Positions 27,816-37,399 of a stretch of 64,000 bases of DNA are shown here, piece by piece (position 1 is the first letter of the stretch; every line of letters begins with the position of its first letter). Source of the stretch: Candidatus Nitrosocosmicus agrestis (GTDB lineage Archaea; Thermoproteota; Nitrososphaeria; Nitrososphaerales; Nitrososphaeraceae); assembly GCF_008389435.1 (NCBI RefSeq), contig NZ_VUYS01000008.1, positions 8,774 to 72,773 of the forward strand, given 5' to 3'. The notes under the pieces were generated by a model. It was not told the origin of the DNA. It saw only the letters and a list, made by a program, of their open reading frames with translations, and did no database searches. A program made the position numbers and the translations under genes.

Positions 27816-28496
27816 TTACTTTACATTCAAAGTATATGTAGCTGCCCATGGTTTGACCGAAACGCCTTCGGCCAGAACACCGGAAAATTGGATGATATAT
27901 TTACCTGATGTTAATGGTTCTGTAATTACATAAGTATTATCTGATGCCGCCTTGAAATGACCTTCAGGGGCATACCAAATTGCATCTTTCGGAAATTCAA
28001 CGTCAAATATTCCTGTGGATGTCCTATATTTTTTAAGTTGATCAAATGAATATGCTTTTCCATCCAAAGAAAGTCTCATATCTACTACCCGGTCTTGGTC
28101 GGATTTTGCTAAGTACACTAACCTTTGATCATCACATGGGTCTTGTTTACACGGATCCTCCGCATTGGACTGCTCCATTGAGCTGATCATTATTAATACA
28201 TTTTTTCCATGGGGTATTTGACAATTCTCGTTGCCACTGCCAGTCAAGAAAAATACGGGAGAGGTGGAATTTACCTGACCTGTCTCGCAAGGAATGTCTG
28301 GACCCTTGTCAGGATTAATGGGTTCAGGAATAGATAATAACCATTGCCAGTATTTAACTCCCCACTCAGCATAGGGTATACCATGAGGGTAACTGTCCGG
28401 CGGAAATATTTCAACGGCAAATATCTCTTGATGAAAATTAATTATATATAATCCTATTAATATTGAAAGAAAACCAACAGTTAAAGTTAAATTCAT
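27816..28496 (-). CDS. Secreted protein with Tyr/Trp-rich N-terminal motif
   Basis: This is a 226-residue protein with a signal peptide (hydrophobic residues 3-20, then V-E-I-F). The mature N terminus carries Y-P-H-G-I-P-Y-A-E-W-G-V-K-Y-W-Q-W-L-L-S-I-P, a distinctive block. It has four to six Cys residues (D-I-P-C-E-T-G, N-C-Q-I, D-P-C-K-Q-D-P-C-D-D) that could pair. The beta-rich C terminus ends K-P-W-A-A-T-Y-T-L-N-V. I have a vague memory of this block in environmental secreted proteins but cannot name a function. Confidence 0.75.
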   Translation of the reverse strand: MNLTLTVGFLSILIGLYIINFHQEIFAVEIFPPDSYPHGIPYAEWGVKYWQWLLSIPEPINPDKGPDIPCETGQVNSTSPVFFLTGSGNENCQIPHGKNVLIMISSMEQSNAEDPCKQDPCDDQRLVYLAKSDQDRVVDMRLSLDGKAYSFDQLKKYRTSTGIFDVEFPKDAIWYAPEGHFKAASDNTYVITEPLTSGKYIIQFSGVLAEGVSVKPWAATYTLNVK

Positions 28497-28549
28497 TTAC
28501 TTTCATCTCGCATATACGGATACAAAAAGATTATGATGTGGGAACCGCA

Positions 28550-29920
28550 ATGGTACGGCTATTAGGGCCATATAAGCCTCGGTATTTAAACAAACGATAT
28601 ATTTTCATCATTATTATTGTACTCTTCTTGACTATTATAGTAGATACCTCATTCGTAAAAGTCTATGATATAGTAGCTAAATCTGCAATAAGCTATGACA
28701 TAAAGTATGTAATATTTTCAACAAATACTGCAACCAGCTTGATTGCTCAAATAATTATGCTTTTTTACTTAAACAAGTTCTATCGAGAAGAGCGATTTAA
28801 GAATCTGTCGGCTAATTTCAAGAAATATTCCTATTTGGCAATGTTTGTAGTTCTGCTCAATTCTGCTCTACTAAGCTATACATCAGCGCAACTTTTCCAA
28901 CAACATTTATACAGTAAATACATACTGGTTTATTCAATAATATTATGTTATATTTCTTCAGGTATTTTTCTCGCTGTCTTGGGGGCAAAGTTTCTTTCTT
29001 GGTATAGGCGAAATCATAGTTACTTGATTTTATTATACTTTGTGTCTGTAGCCTTAATTGTATTTAACATATTGACTTCTATGTTAATCACTATCGTAAA
29101 GTTGGAGGACAAATCTGATCAAATCAGGGAATATATTGGAATCACAAGTTTTCCTGATTCTCCTAAATATAATGTATTGGAATTAATAAATAAAATATCT
29201 CTTATTATGACCTTTGTCAGCCTTTGGATTACAACGTTTGTCTTAGTTACATCATATCGAAAAAAATCTCTTCGAAATTTCTTATTCTTAATGATCTTAA
29301 TTCTTCCGCTTTCCTATTTCTTCATAAATTTTGTCATTCAGTATTATGTATTTGATGTGTTTAATTATTTCCATATGGTCAGTCCGGTAGTGATTTCTAT
29401 AGTATTAGTAGCAGTGTTTAGTTTAAGTAATCCTATTGGAGGCATCACATTTGGAATATTGTTCTGGAGAACATCCAAGGCAATAAGTTATGAAAAGGAT
29501 ATAGTTGGATTTGTCCTTATCTCTGGATATGGAATAATGATGATTTTTATGTCTAACCAGGTAACTTCTCTTTCAATTACTCCATACCCTCCTTTTGGAT
29601 TAACTACTATTTCCTTACTTCCATTATCTTCTTATTTAATGCTAGTGGGAATATACAATGCGACTAAATTAGTTTCCTCTAATAGAGAACTTAGACGATC
29701 AATTATTAGAATTGCTAAAGAATCAACAATATTAAATCAAATGGGTGAGGCTGAAAATCAAAAGGAGGTAGAATTTGTCATATCAAAAATTCATGAAGAC
29801 TCGATTGTAACTAATTTAGAGACGGATATCAAACATGGGGCTGATTTAGACGAAAATGAATTGAGAAAATATATTGAAGAGGTTGTTAAAGAACTGCATA
29901 CTGAGAACCCTAATGCATAA
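28550..29920 (+). CDS. Multi-pass (about 10 TM) membrane protein
   Basis: The product has about ten hydrophobic helices and a charged cytoplasmic tail rich in Glu (residues about 395-456). ATG 28550 (M-V-R-L-L-G-P-Y-K-P-R-Y) is chosen because the earlier in-frame start at 28463 would overlap the divergent secreted-protein gene. There is no transporter signature. It is probably a lineage-specific integral membrane protein; the tail could bind a partner. It is divergent from the secreted-protein gene. Confidence 0.75.
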   Translation: MVRLLGPYKPRYLNKRYIFIIIIVLFLTIIVDTSFVKVYDIVAKSAISYDIKYVIFSTNTATSLIAQIIMLFYLNKFYREERFKNLSANFKKYSYLAMFVVLLNSALLSYTSAQLFQQHLYSKYILVYSIILCYISSGIFLAVLGAKFLSWYRRNHSYLILLYFVSVALIVFNILTSMLITIVKLEDKSDQIREYIGITSFPDSPKYNVLELINKISLIMTFVSLWITTFVLVTSYRKKSLRNFLFLMILILPLSYFFINFVIQYYVFDVFNYFHMVSPVVISIVLVAVFSLSNPIGGITFGILFWRTSKAISYEKDIVGFVLISGYGIMMIFMSNQVTSLSITPYPPFGLTTISLLPLSSYLMLVGIYNATKLVSSNRELRRSIIRIAKESTILNQMGEAENQKEVEFVISKIHEDSIVTNLETDIKHGADLDENELRKYIEEVVKELHTENPNA

Positions 29921-29990
29921 CCTATAAATTGAATAAGAATTAGTCAATTAAATATTTAAACTTTAAATATTTCTGACTGATTGTAAAAGT

Positions 29991-30566
29991 ATGCCAGATT
30001 GTTTAAACAATCCAAATACATACAGAATCATAGATCATTTGCAAATCATTGAAAATTCCGGAATTATTCATGGAATCTTCGAACGCTATAAAGGTGATCC
30101 AGCCTACGATGGTATATGTTATTTTAGATATAACATAAATGATGTGGATGTAGGGCCTGGACATAATCCAACTTCGGAACTTAATACTTATTTTGTGAAT
30201 GTTGTAGAGGATCCGGACTGTCTTATTGTTCCTAGTAGCCGATACGGGGGTGGACGATTAAGAATCCTTCAATTAGATGTATCTGTGGATGTCAATATAT
30301 TGTATATACCTGAAAACATAAAAAAAGTTGATAACGAATGTATATTTTATGGCATAATCAACAGTACTGGATCTTACACATCATGTCCGTCTACTCCAGT
30401 AAATGTCCAAGGCAAAGTTAAAAAAATATTTACATTTTTCAAAACTGAAAATACTACATCTGGAGTTATAAATGTTCACCCATTGAGAATTTATCATCTT
30501 GAGAGATGTGAATCTGATGATAACATAAAATGTACTGTTGATAACGAAGGACATTGGAATCGCTAA
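29991..30566 (+). CDS. Hypothetical 191-residue protein
   Basis: It starts at ATG 29991, about 70 bp after the membrane protein and probably in the same transcript. There is no signal peptide or TM segment. The protein looks beta-rich, with about seven Cys residues (P-D-C-L, G-I-C-Y-F-R-Y, P-D-C-L-I-V, N-E-C-I-F-Y, T-S-C-P-S, E-R-C-E-S, K-C-T-V). The scattered Cys could suggest an oxidised extracytoplasmic fold, but no export signal is seen. No family is recognised. Confidence 0.6.
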   Translation: MPDCLNNPNTYRIIDHLQIIENSGIIHGIFERYKGDPAYDGICYFRYNINDVDVGPGHNPTSELNTYFVNVVEDPDCLIVPSSRYGGGRLRILQLDVSVDVNILYIPENIKKVDNECIFYGIINSTGSYTSCPSTPVNVQGKVKKIFTFFKTENTTSGVINVHPLRIYHLERCESDDNIKCTVDNEGHWNR

Positions 30567-30612
30567 ACCGATTCTGTACTTCACTTTATCATTTAAAATT
30601 TGAAATATAATT

Positions 30613-32046
30613 TTATATTTGTTTTTGTAATACTGTAACCATATTATCCATATACCAAATTGGTTTGGTATCGTTTGTTACTTTATATAGTTCCTTCAAT
30701 TCATTAGTTTGGTTAATGGCGTTTTTCAACTGACTTGTTACTAATAAATTAGTCATATTGTTATAGGTATCATTCAGAATTGCATTAGTTAGCTGATAAT
30801 TCTGCACTTCAGTTGGGTTTGAAAAATTGTAATATATTGGATTTACTGGATATGCAAGATCTTTAATGGATTCCCAAAGCAAGATACGATGTCCTATCAA
30901 ATCTTCCGTTGTAAACTCCTTTTGTCCTGCTCCTGAATGTGTTGAACCTGTGCCATTTGAAACATCACCGAATGTTAGACTAGCCCAATCATTATATCCT
31001 GCTAAATTTTCGCCACTTGATCTTAAACAACCCTCTGAAGGTATGTTATTGATGTCTGCATGTACTCCTAGGTCTGTGGTTGTATCGTCACGTGACCAAT
31101 CTACGGGGATACCTGTAAATGTAAATTTAATTGGAGGTGGACCATATGCAGATATCATATTTGGGGGAGTGCTCATTCCTAACCCTTCTACCTCATTCAA
31201 ATTATTTTCATTCAATAATGGTAATACCGATCTCGAATAGTCTAGCGTTCGGTTCCCTAGTAGGCTTGACATCTGGTATGCATAATTCATTACACTCAGA
31301 TAGTTTGGTTTACAGTTAATATCGTTCCAGCCTCCATGATCGAGACCTAAGTTATGTCCTAATTCATGCATAAAGGTCCCTGATTGTTGATCTATACTTC
31401 CTACATTGTGACCTGTTGCAGGATCGGATCCCCATTTTGAGGCCCCTAAAGTTACCATAAACTCCTTGCCGGGCATATTGGGACTTTCACCAGATGATGT
31501 ACTGTAGGGTTGAGTGTGACCAAATATGGCATAATGAGTAGCAATTTCTCTTGCGTTTATTACGTTATCTCGATTTGCATCCGCTCTTTCAACAACATTT
31601 CCCAAATGCAATCCCTTGTATTCATAAAGATCGTCCGAATTCATATTATCTTCATGGGGGAGTTGTTCATCTATGTTAATGTGTAAATTGATTCCATTAT
31701 TACCATCAGGATTGACAGAAGGGGAATTAGCAAAAGATGTTATCACTTCGTCTAATGCGGCTTGATTGGGTCTATGATTTTCCATAAAATCAACTTCCAC
31801 AAATATATCTTTGTGCGACGGATCGGATCCCATGGCCGGTAGGTCCAAATCGATGTTTCCATCATTATTGATATCAAGACCGTTAATTTCCCATGAATTC
31901 AATAATCCGTCGCCATCGTCATCCCCGCCAATAAGGAATTCTGTACTATTTGATTTCGGGTTTGCTTGGACTGAGTTGTAATTCATTAATAAAATACCAC
32001 AAATTAAGTAGTACATTAATATCATAAATATGATTTTGGATTTCAT
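30613..32046 (-). CDS. Secreted zinc metalloprotease (metzincin type)
   Basis: This is a 477-residue protein. A signal peptide (residues 4-24, ending V-Q-A-N) is followed by Asp-rich calcium-type loops (D-D-D-G-D-G-L-L-N-S-W-E and D-I-N-N-D-G-N-I-D). The zinc site F-M-H-E-L-G-H-N-L-G-L-D-H matches HExxHxxGxxH. The Met-turn candidate S-V-M-N-Y lies about 20 residues later, defining a metzincin. The C-terminal 120 residues are helical and unassigned. It is expected to degrade extracellular proteins. It converges with the hypothetical gene at 30 kb. Confidence 0.88.
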   Translation of the reverse strand: MKSKIIFMILMYYLICGILLMNYNSVQANPKSNSTEFLIGGDDDGDGLLNSWEINGLDINNDGNIDLDLPAMGSDPSHKDIFVEVDFMENHRPNQAALDEVITSFANSPSVNPDGNNGINLHINIDEQLPHEDNMNSDDLYEYKGLHLGNVVERADANRDNVINAREIATHYAIFGHTQPYSTSSGESPNMPGKEFMVTLGASKWGSDPATGHNVGSIDQQSGTFMHELGHNLGLDHGGWNDINCKPNYLSVMNYAYQMSSLLGNRTLDYSRSVLPLLNENNLNEVEGLGMSTPPNMISAYGPPPIKFTFTGIPVDWSRDDTTTDLGVHADINNIPSEGCLRSSGENLAGYNDWASLTFGDVSNGTGSTHSGAGQKEFTTEDLIGHRILLWESIKDLAYPVNPIYYNFSNPTEVQNYQLTNAILNDTYNNMTNLLVTSQLKNAINQTNELKELYKVTNDTKPIWYMDNMVTVLQKQI

Positions 32047-32497
32047 ATAACATTTCCTGCATATTCGGCAATATATAAATATTTTAGAATAAAATATGGC
32101 TCTTAGGTGTCCGATAAATCTACAGCTTGAGGATATCCTATTTCAATTATGGTTAACAAGAGAAACAGAATACCTTCAGCGTTCATTGATAATGGTTTGC
32201 ATTTGTACTTTCTTGGTTTACCTTAAGAAATGTTGTCAAGGAATTGCCATATCTTCATATAGATAAGAAATGTCACACTTCAGAATGGAAGCGGATTCAG
32301 AAATACGATGCCAGAAAGATACTCTCTAGAAGGAAAGCGATTTCAGAATACATATACGATGAAACATTGTTCAAGGTTAGTTCAATATATATCTGGAATA
32401 GGGTTGCAATCAATCATAAGAAGTATGTTTCTTGCAGCTGATCTATCTTTCTCTTTCTCTTATTATTACACTCATAATTTAAATCATATGATGGGAA
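32047..32497. other. Intergenic with possible decayed frame
   Basis: A plus-strand open stretch (about 32228-32441) reads N-V-V-K-E-L-P-Y-L-H-I-D-K-K and continues with a basic segment (K-Y-D-A-R-K-I-L-S-R-R-K-A). It has no proper start and looks like a gene fragment, perhaps of a transposase, but I cannot name the family. Nothing else was seen. Confidence 0.3.
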
Positions 32498-32902
32498 TTA
32501 ACATAACTTCTGCACCTGCGGTATGCTGTTCCCTGATGGATCAACTGTTGTTTTATAACTACCAAAGACATCATTGAATTTATGGATAAAGCTATTACTG
32601 ACACTGCTTGTTCCTTTAAGAATGCTGTGGCTATTTGTGCTTTCAAATGGAGATTCAAAAATTATAACGCTGCTATCTGAGAAACTTCCATCAGGATCAT
32701 GATGAAGAATAGATTCTGATTCATGAGTTAAGATGTTGCCGGATGCAAATAAAATTATGACTTTGACCTTGAAATGTAACACCACATTTTCATCCAATGT
32801 GCCTATTATTGTTCCAAATGTTTGAGTTGAAGGGCCTTCTATAGTACTGTTTCCAGTATAAGTTACTTCAACAATGGATAGCGATTTATATCTAATATAC
32901 AC
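32498..32902 (-). pseudogene. Truncated paralogue of the 25-kb secreted protein
   Basis: The 134-codon frame aligns with the secreted protein at 24990-25619. Matching blocks are V-E-V-T-Y-T-G-N-S-T, S-T-Q-T-F-G-T-I-I, D-P-D-G-S-F-S-D-S-S-V and G-S-Y-K-T-T-V-D-P-S-G. It lacks the signal peptide and the first 60-70 residues, and the last residues differ. Without export it is unlikely to work, so I read it as a decaying duplicate. Confidence 0.75.
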
Positions 32903-33520
32903 AAGCTAATGGATTTTTACATTTTCGACATAAAAAGATCCCCATTCAAATCTGAACTTACTTTGTCATAAATATGTTGTAATTTATCTTTTCCTAGTGA
33001 TTGTGACTCTATTTAAACATATGAATTAGCATTGGTATCGTATAAACCAAAAATGCTAAATAATGAAATTGGAACACCAGACAGGGGAAATATCGCAATA
33101 CTTTTCCCATCTAAATAACATCCAATTTATTTTCCTTTGCAGAATTAATTAGCAATAAAAATATGACTGTACTACAATAAAGTATTATTACATTGCACTA
33201 ATTGCAAATCTACAGTTCATTGTTGTATAGAGTTCTTTTCTCGCAATTAGGTCTACTAATCCCTACGTCTAGCTAAAAATGATAAACGTGTTAGAATTGT
33301 TTGATCAAAGTGTCTCTTAAACCAGGGTTTGAGACATCTAGGTGTATACATTAGAGTTAAAATTTTTCTGTGGGTATGATGTCGTACAATAACTATTAAT
33401 TAAAATGATTTTGGAATGTTTTGAGAATTTATTACTATTTGAAGCTGTTAATGTCTATTCTATCTCCTTAAGTGAATAAATTGGACTCCTTTGTGACTTT
33501 GATATTTTATTCAATCTAAG
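32903..33520. other. Intergenic with one hairpin
   Basis: 618 bp of AT-rich DNA. An imperfect hairpin at 33311-33336 (TGTCTC and GAGACA arms with an inner AAAC/GTTT pairing) is the only structure noticed. No gene was seen. Confidence 0.45.
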
Positions 33521-35340
33521 TTAATTACCAAAATAATCTGCATCCTTAATTTTTGAACTAAATTCAAATTCACATCTTGATTCTATTTCTGATAATCCTA
33601 CTTGGTACACTTTAAATTCATCAAGCTGAAAAGCTTCTATTTGATCGAGATTTTGAGTCAATAAAAATCCTTTAGCCTAAGGATACTATTTTCCACAAAT
33701 ATAACTACCTCCCAGAATTCCATAGGGATTTTTACATCCCTATAGACCTTATCATCCTCATAAAATACTGGTCCGCCAAATATGCTAATCTTTAAATCGT
33801 CACATCCCCTTCATCAAAAACAACGTCCTCAAGTTTACCCCAAATTCCCCCCTTTTGCAGATTGATTGAATTTGTCCATCTGTGGAGTTATATTTGTGAA
33901 GTAGGAAGAGTCTTTTTACCTTTTTGGCCTCCGCGATTGGGCCCCAAATTAGATCTGCTCTTCTAGCAATATGATCTCTATCCAAATCATTACCTCGGTA
34001 TAGTTCATCTCAATCTTGATATTCTGAAGGGATTCGTGGATCCTCGATAAAAGGGATTCCACTTCTACTAAGTTTTTTTAGTAGATTACCAGCCACATTC
34101 CATCCTGCCCAAATTGGAAACTTCCTTACTTTATTCAGCGTAAGTGAAAAATAGGTGTAGTCAATTATTTCAGAGCCGTTCAATATGAATGCCGATTGTG
34201 CATTATTTTCTGATAAAGTGGGATGGTCTATGTCTACTTTAAGAAAATTGATATCAAATCCGATCGGTCTTGCGAGTTTAAAATGAGAAGGTCTTGTAAG
34301 AGATATTTCAAGTTTCTCAAATACTGATTGAGGATAACAAGCTATTGCATATTCTGCGGGATTTCCAGACGCTTCCCTTGCGAAAAGTATTCCTGCCATA
34401 ACGTCTGTGGGCCTTCCCTCACTTGACTTAAACACCTATACAGATCCTGAATCTCTCTCATACTAATCCCGCCATTTTCTGGTGGGTTTGCAGGGTCAAT
34501 CTCTATTTCAAACCCGCCAATTACTTTTTTACCTATTGATCCACTATAATCTATTTTTGCTATGGTGTGGATTCTTGTCACCTCACCATGAGTAACACCA
34601 GTTGTTCGCCCTCTTTTAATAACATTGTCTCCAAGCTCTGTTTCTCCCAATTTTTCTACAGAGGCTCCTAACTCCATTATCAAATTATTAAACTCACGAT
34701 TCTCAATCGAAGAAATAGCACGATTACCTGCCTGTCCCAAATGGGATCTTGCTAACTTTCCAATTTTCTTTAGGTGAGAACGGTTATCATCTTATGGTCC
34801 AGGTTGTACCATGTCATCTATAACAACCCCATTTGCACCATGAAACACATGTCAATCACTCAAAATACGTGGTATTCCTGTTGCTTTATCATAACAAAAC
34901 ATCCTATGGTACCGACTGTGCCCTTAACATTGGATATACTGATTCCGGCATCATCGGGTCCAGATGGATCTTCCTATCGTTTGATATTATCTCTTGAATT
35001 AATTTGAATTCTACTTTGAATTTCCTTTGTAAAACATCTGCTAGTACTTCTACTCCATCTATTTCAATTGTTTTTGGCATTGGTGTAGAGCCTAACTTGC
35101 CAACATTTTCTGGTTGAGCTTTAGTTTCAACGGTAAAATGGATGGATATCTCTTCGGTCCTTTCCCCATTTTCTAGTTTGAAGCTATTCTTATTGATGAA
35201 ATCTTTGGATCTTTTAGATATCTGCTCCTCTTGTTCAAATGAACTCTCAATTTATCCATCGAAATCGTCTTTTTATTCAAACTTACTTTTTTCTTAGCAG
35301 AAATTTTGTTATCATTTACTCTTTTACTTTTCCCTGCCAT
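33521..35340 (-). pseudogene. Wrecked trypsin-like protease / NUC1 endonuclease fusion gene
   Basis: Read by hand across frames, the minus strand yields one ancestral protein. It starts M-A-G-K-S-K-R at 35340. A trypsin-like domain follows (S-N-V-K-G-T-V-G-T-I-G-C; R-I-L-S-D-stop-H-V-F-H-G-A-N-G; R-D-S-G-S-V-stop). Then comes a DNA/RNA non-specific endonuclease (D-Y-T-Y-F-S-L; D-P-R-I-P-S-E-Y-Q-D-stop-D-E-L-Y-R-G-N-D-L-D-R-D-H; Y-F-T-N-I-T-P-Q-M; I-F-G-G-P-V-F; L-D-E-F-K-V-Y-Q-V), ending at TAA 33521-33523. In-frame stops are at 34852-34854, 34792-34794, 34436-34438 and 34010-34012, with about seven frameshifts. The nuclease motif has RDH where DRGH is usual. Confidence 0.85.
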
Positions 35341-35492
35341 ATTCAGTAGTTCAGAGTGAAATACTTACGCTCTTGCTAAATATTGGGAATTTAAGAAAAT
35401 AACATAAAATAATTCTTTAACGATTAAAGGATAAATTATATTTCCATTTCCGTTAAACTTTGACATTTTTTCCTTCCTGTTAATTTTCTTTT

Positions 35493-36664
35493 CTATATCC
35501 GCCATCCTATAATTCCTGTAGCAATGGTGGTAAGAATGGTCCATGTGCCAGTCAGAGGGTTGAACCAGTCAGTCAACCATGTTTGTACTGTCTCTGAGAT
35601 CGGAATGGGATCCGCAATAGTCAAAACTATTGGGAACCTTTTCATTAAGTTTTCACTGTTTGTTTTCAATATTGGGTTTTCATGTTTTTGTGGATTCACT
35701 ATGGGACTATAGAATGTTGAATTTAGAAAACTTATATTTGCTATTATGAAAAACGTTTTTGTCCCAGGATTGATGATTCCCTCCAAGTTTGATGTTAAAG
35801 TTATGCTAGTGAATCCATATGGAGGAACCGGGATGACTCTATTTTCTAATGTAAAATTTATTCACTTGGGAACATTTTCCACACTCAGTTCTACCACAGG
35901 TTGAATCCAGGTAGTTGAATTCACTAATATTTCGATACTTTTTTTATTCCCTGGAATCAGTTGGAGGACTTCAGGCTTGGTGGAAACTGTGAATCCTGGA
36001 GGGGGAATATACACCCATCTTACCGCATCTAACAATTAATAGTCGTTAGTTAAGGAATATGCATAAAAAATAGATGATACTTATTGGGACAAAACATGGC
36101 TTTGAGGTCTAAATCAAGTGTGATAGAACTACTTTTTCTGTCATAGAAACCTTGATGATAGTAATCGATATCAGAGATGTTTCTTGTATGACCTTCAGCT
36201 GAAAACTCGTTAAATGATCTATTCCACTTTTTTGGAGTATCATTCCATTTTATTTCCACCTGATAATCTGTTCATTGGTACCCATTGTCATTGTTAAAAT
36301 CCAAGTTTACTAGTATTCGGTAGTAGACCTGTCCTGTGTTTGAAAGCCCATCTGCTTTGAATAAATCTGAAATTGAATCAAGCCAAAAAATGGAGTTTAG
36401 GTGTCTTCCATCTGAAATATAATTGACGGATTTAATGTCTGTGAATGATGGACCTTTGATACTTTGTTCGAAATTGGTATCTCCAGTAACCATGTCTACC
36501 CAATCGAATTTACCGCCCCTATTCTCCTAACCTTGAAAATTTGGAGAATATTGAGAAAAGACATTATCACTAAAGGAAAAACCCAGAGCTATTAATATGG
36601 TTAAAACTAAACATGATAACAGCAAATAATTCGGGTGTAAAACCATATGAAGTGGGTATTTCAT
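35493..36664 (-). pseudogene. Wrecked gene for a membrane-anchored surface protein
   Basis: The frame opens at ATG 36664 with a signal peptide (L-L-L-S-C-L-V-L-T-I-L-I-A-L-G) and runs in one frame through a TAG (near 36531) and a TGA (36272-36274). After another stop and at least one frameshift near 36020-36050 it continues as W-V-Y-I-P-P-P-G-F-T-V-S-T-K-P. A further TGA follows, and it ends in a hydrophobic anchor (W-F-N-P-L-T-G-T-W-T, then I-A-T-G-I-I-G-W-R-I). The ancestral protein was about 390 residues, extracellular and C-terminally anchored. It is not functional as read. Confidence 0.8.
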
Positions 36665-37039
36665 AATTACTTGAATACAATTGCTATTTAATTTGTTTTA
36701 TTGGATTTAGGATATTTTTGCATATGATCTGAACTACATTCCTTTAAATAAATATCTCGACTAATATAGTGCTTGATCACTATGGCTAACTTCGATATTT
36801 TCTACTCGCGGCCTTCATATTCGATATGACTTTGGGTTTATTTACTTCTACGCAGGTTGGAATGTCATTCTTAAATCCTGATATTGAAAATCTACAATCA
36901 CTTCCTAACACCACATCGGTATCTAATCTGACAGAGTAGGTGTACAATTAAATCGTTTCAAAAAAACTGACAAATTTTTTATTTTTTTGAATAAATTTAT
37001 TCTAGAATACCATTGATGTGCAGACGATAAAGTCATGCA
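36665..37039. other. Intergenic, possible gene remnant
   Basis: AT-rich. A frame at about 36787-36940 reads L-R-Y-F-L-L-A-A-F-I-F-D-M-T-L-G, then an Asn/Thr-rich stretch to a TAG. This could be a leftover signal peptide of a lost secreted protein. Evidence is weak. Confidence 0.25.
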
Positions 37040-37072
37040 ATGTTGATATCTGATGTCATTATTCTTCAAGTA

Positions 37073-37246
37073 ATGTATGATCTCAACATAAAAATAGAAT
37101 TTCAAATTTTTCATGAGGACGACCTGGAGCAAAAGCTCAAAAAATTAGAAACGCAGATTAAAGAAGAACTTAAGAATTTTATGAATCAATTGGAATTTGG
37201 AAATGGAAAGGTAAATGAGTTCACAATAACTAAAAAAAGATTTTAG
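37073..37246 (+). CDS. Possible small charged helical protein (57 residues)
   Basis: From ATG 37073 the product starts M-Y-D-L-N-I-K-I-E-F-Q-I-F-H-E-D-D-L and continues with a Lys/Glu amphipathic helix (E-Q-K-L-K-K-L-E-T-Q-I-K-E-E-L), ending T-K-K-R-F. A strand-helix-strand layout with regular heptads looks like real protein. An upstream start at 37040 adds 11 hydrophobic residues. No family is recognised. A minus-strand frame overlaps it but looks like a shadow. Confidence 0.4.
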   Translation: MYDLNIKIEFQIFHEDDLEQKLKKLETQIKEELKNFMNQLEFGNGKVNEFTITKKRF

Positions 37247-37399
37247 CATTGATTCGAAATAGAAACTAATAGAGAGTGATGATCACTTTCTTTCTACCTT
37301 CTGTATAATATCTTTATAACCGATCAATCCCTTATAGATCTCTAGGTCCATAAAATCAACTGGACCAATTAGAAGAGACAGTTCATTTTGCTCCAAAAT

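Noticed and set aside
32244-32441. Possible transposase tail
   Set aside because: The basic stretch is suggestive but no DDE or HUH motif, terminal repeat or start was found, so no mobile element is called.
34010-36274. Repeated TGA codons at Trp positions, as if UGA were read as Trp
   Set aside because: The same genes also contain TAG and TAA stops and many frameshifts, and healthy neighbours encode Trp with TGG. Ordinary decay explains it.
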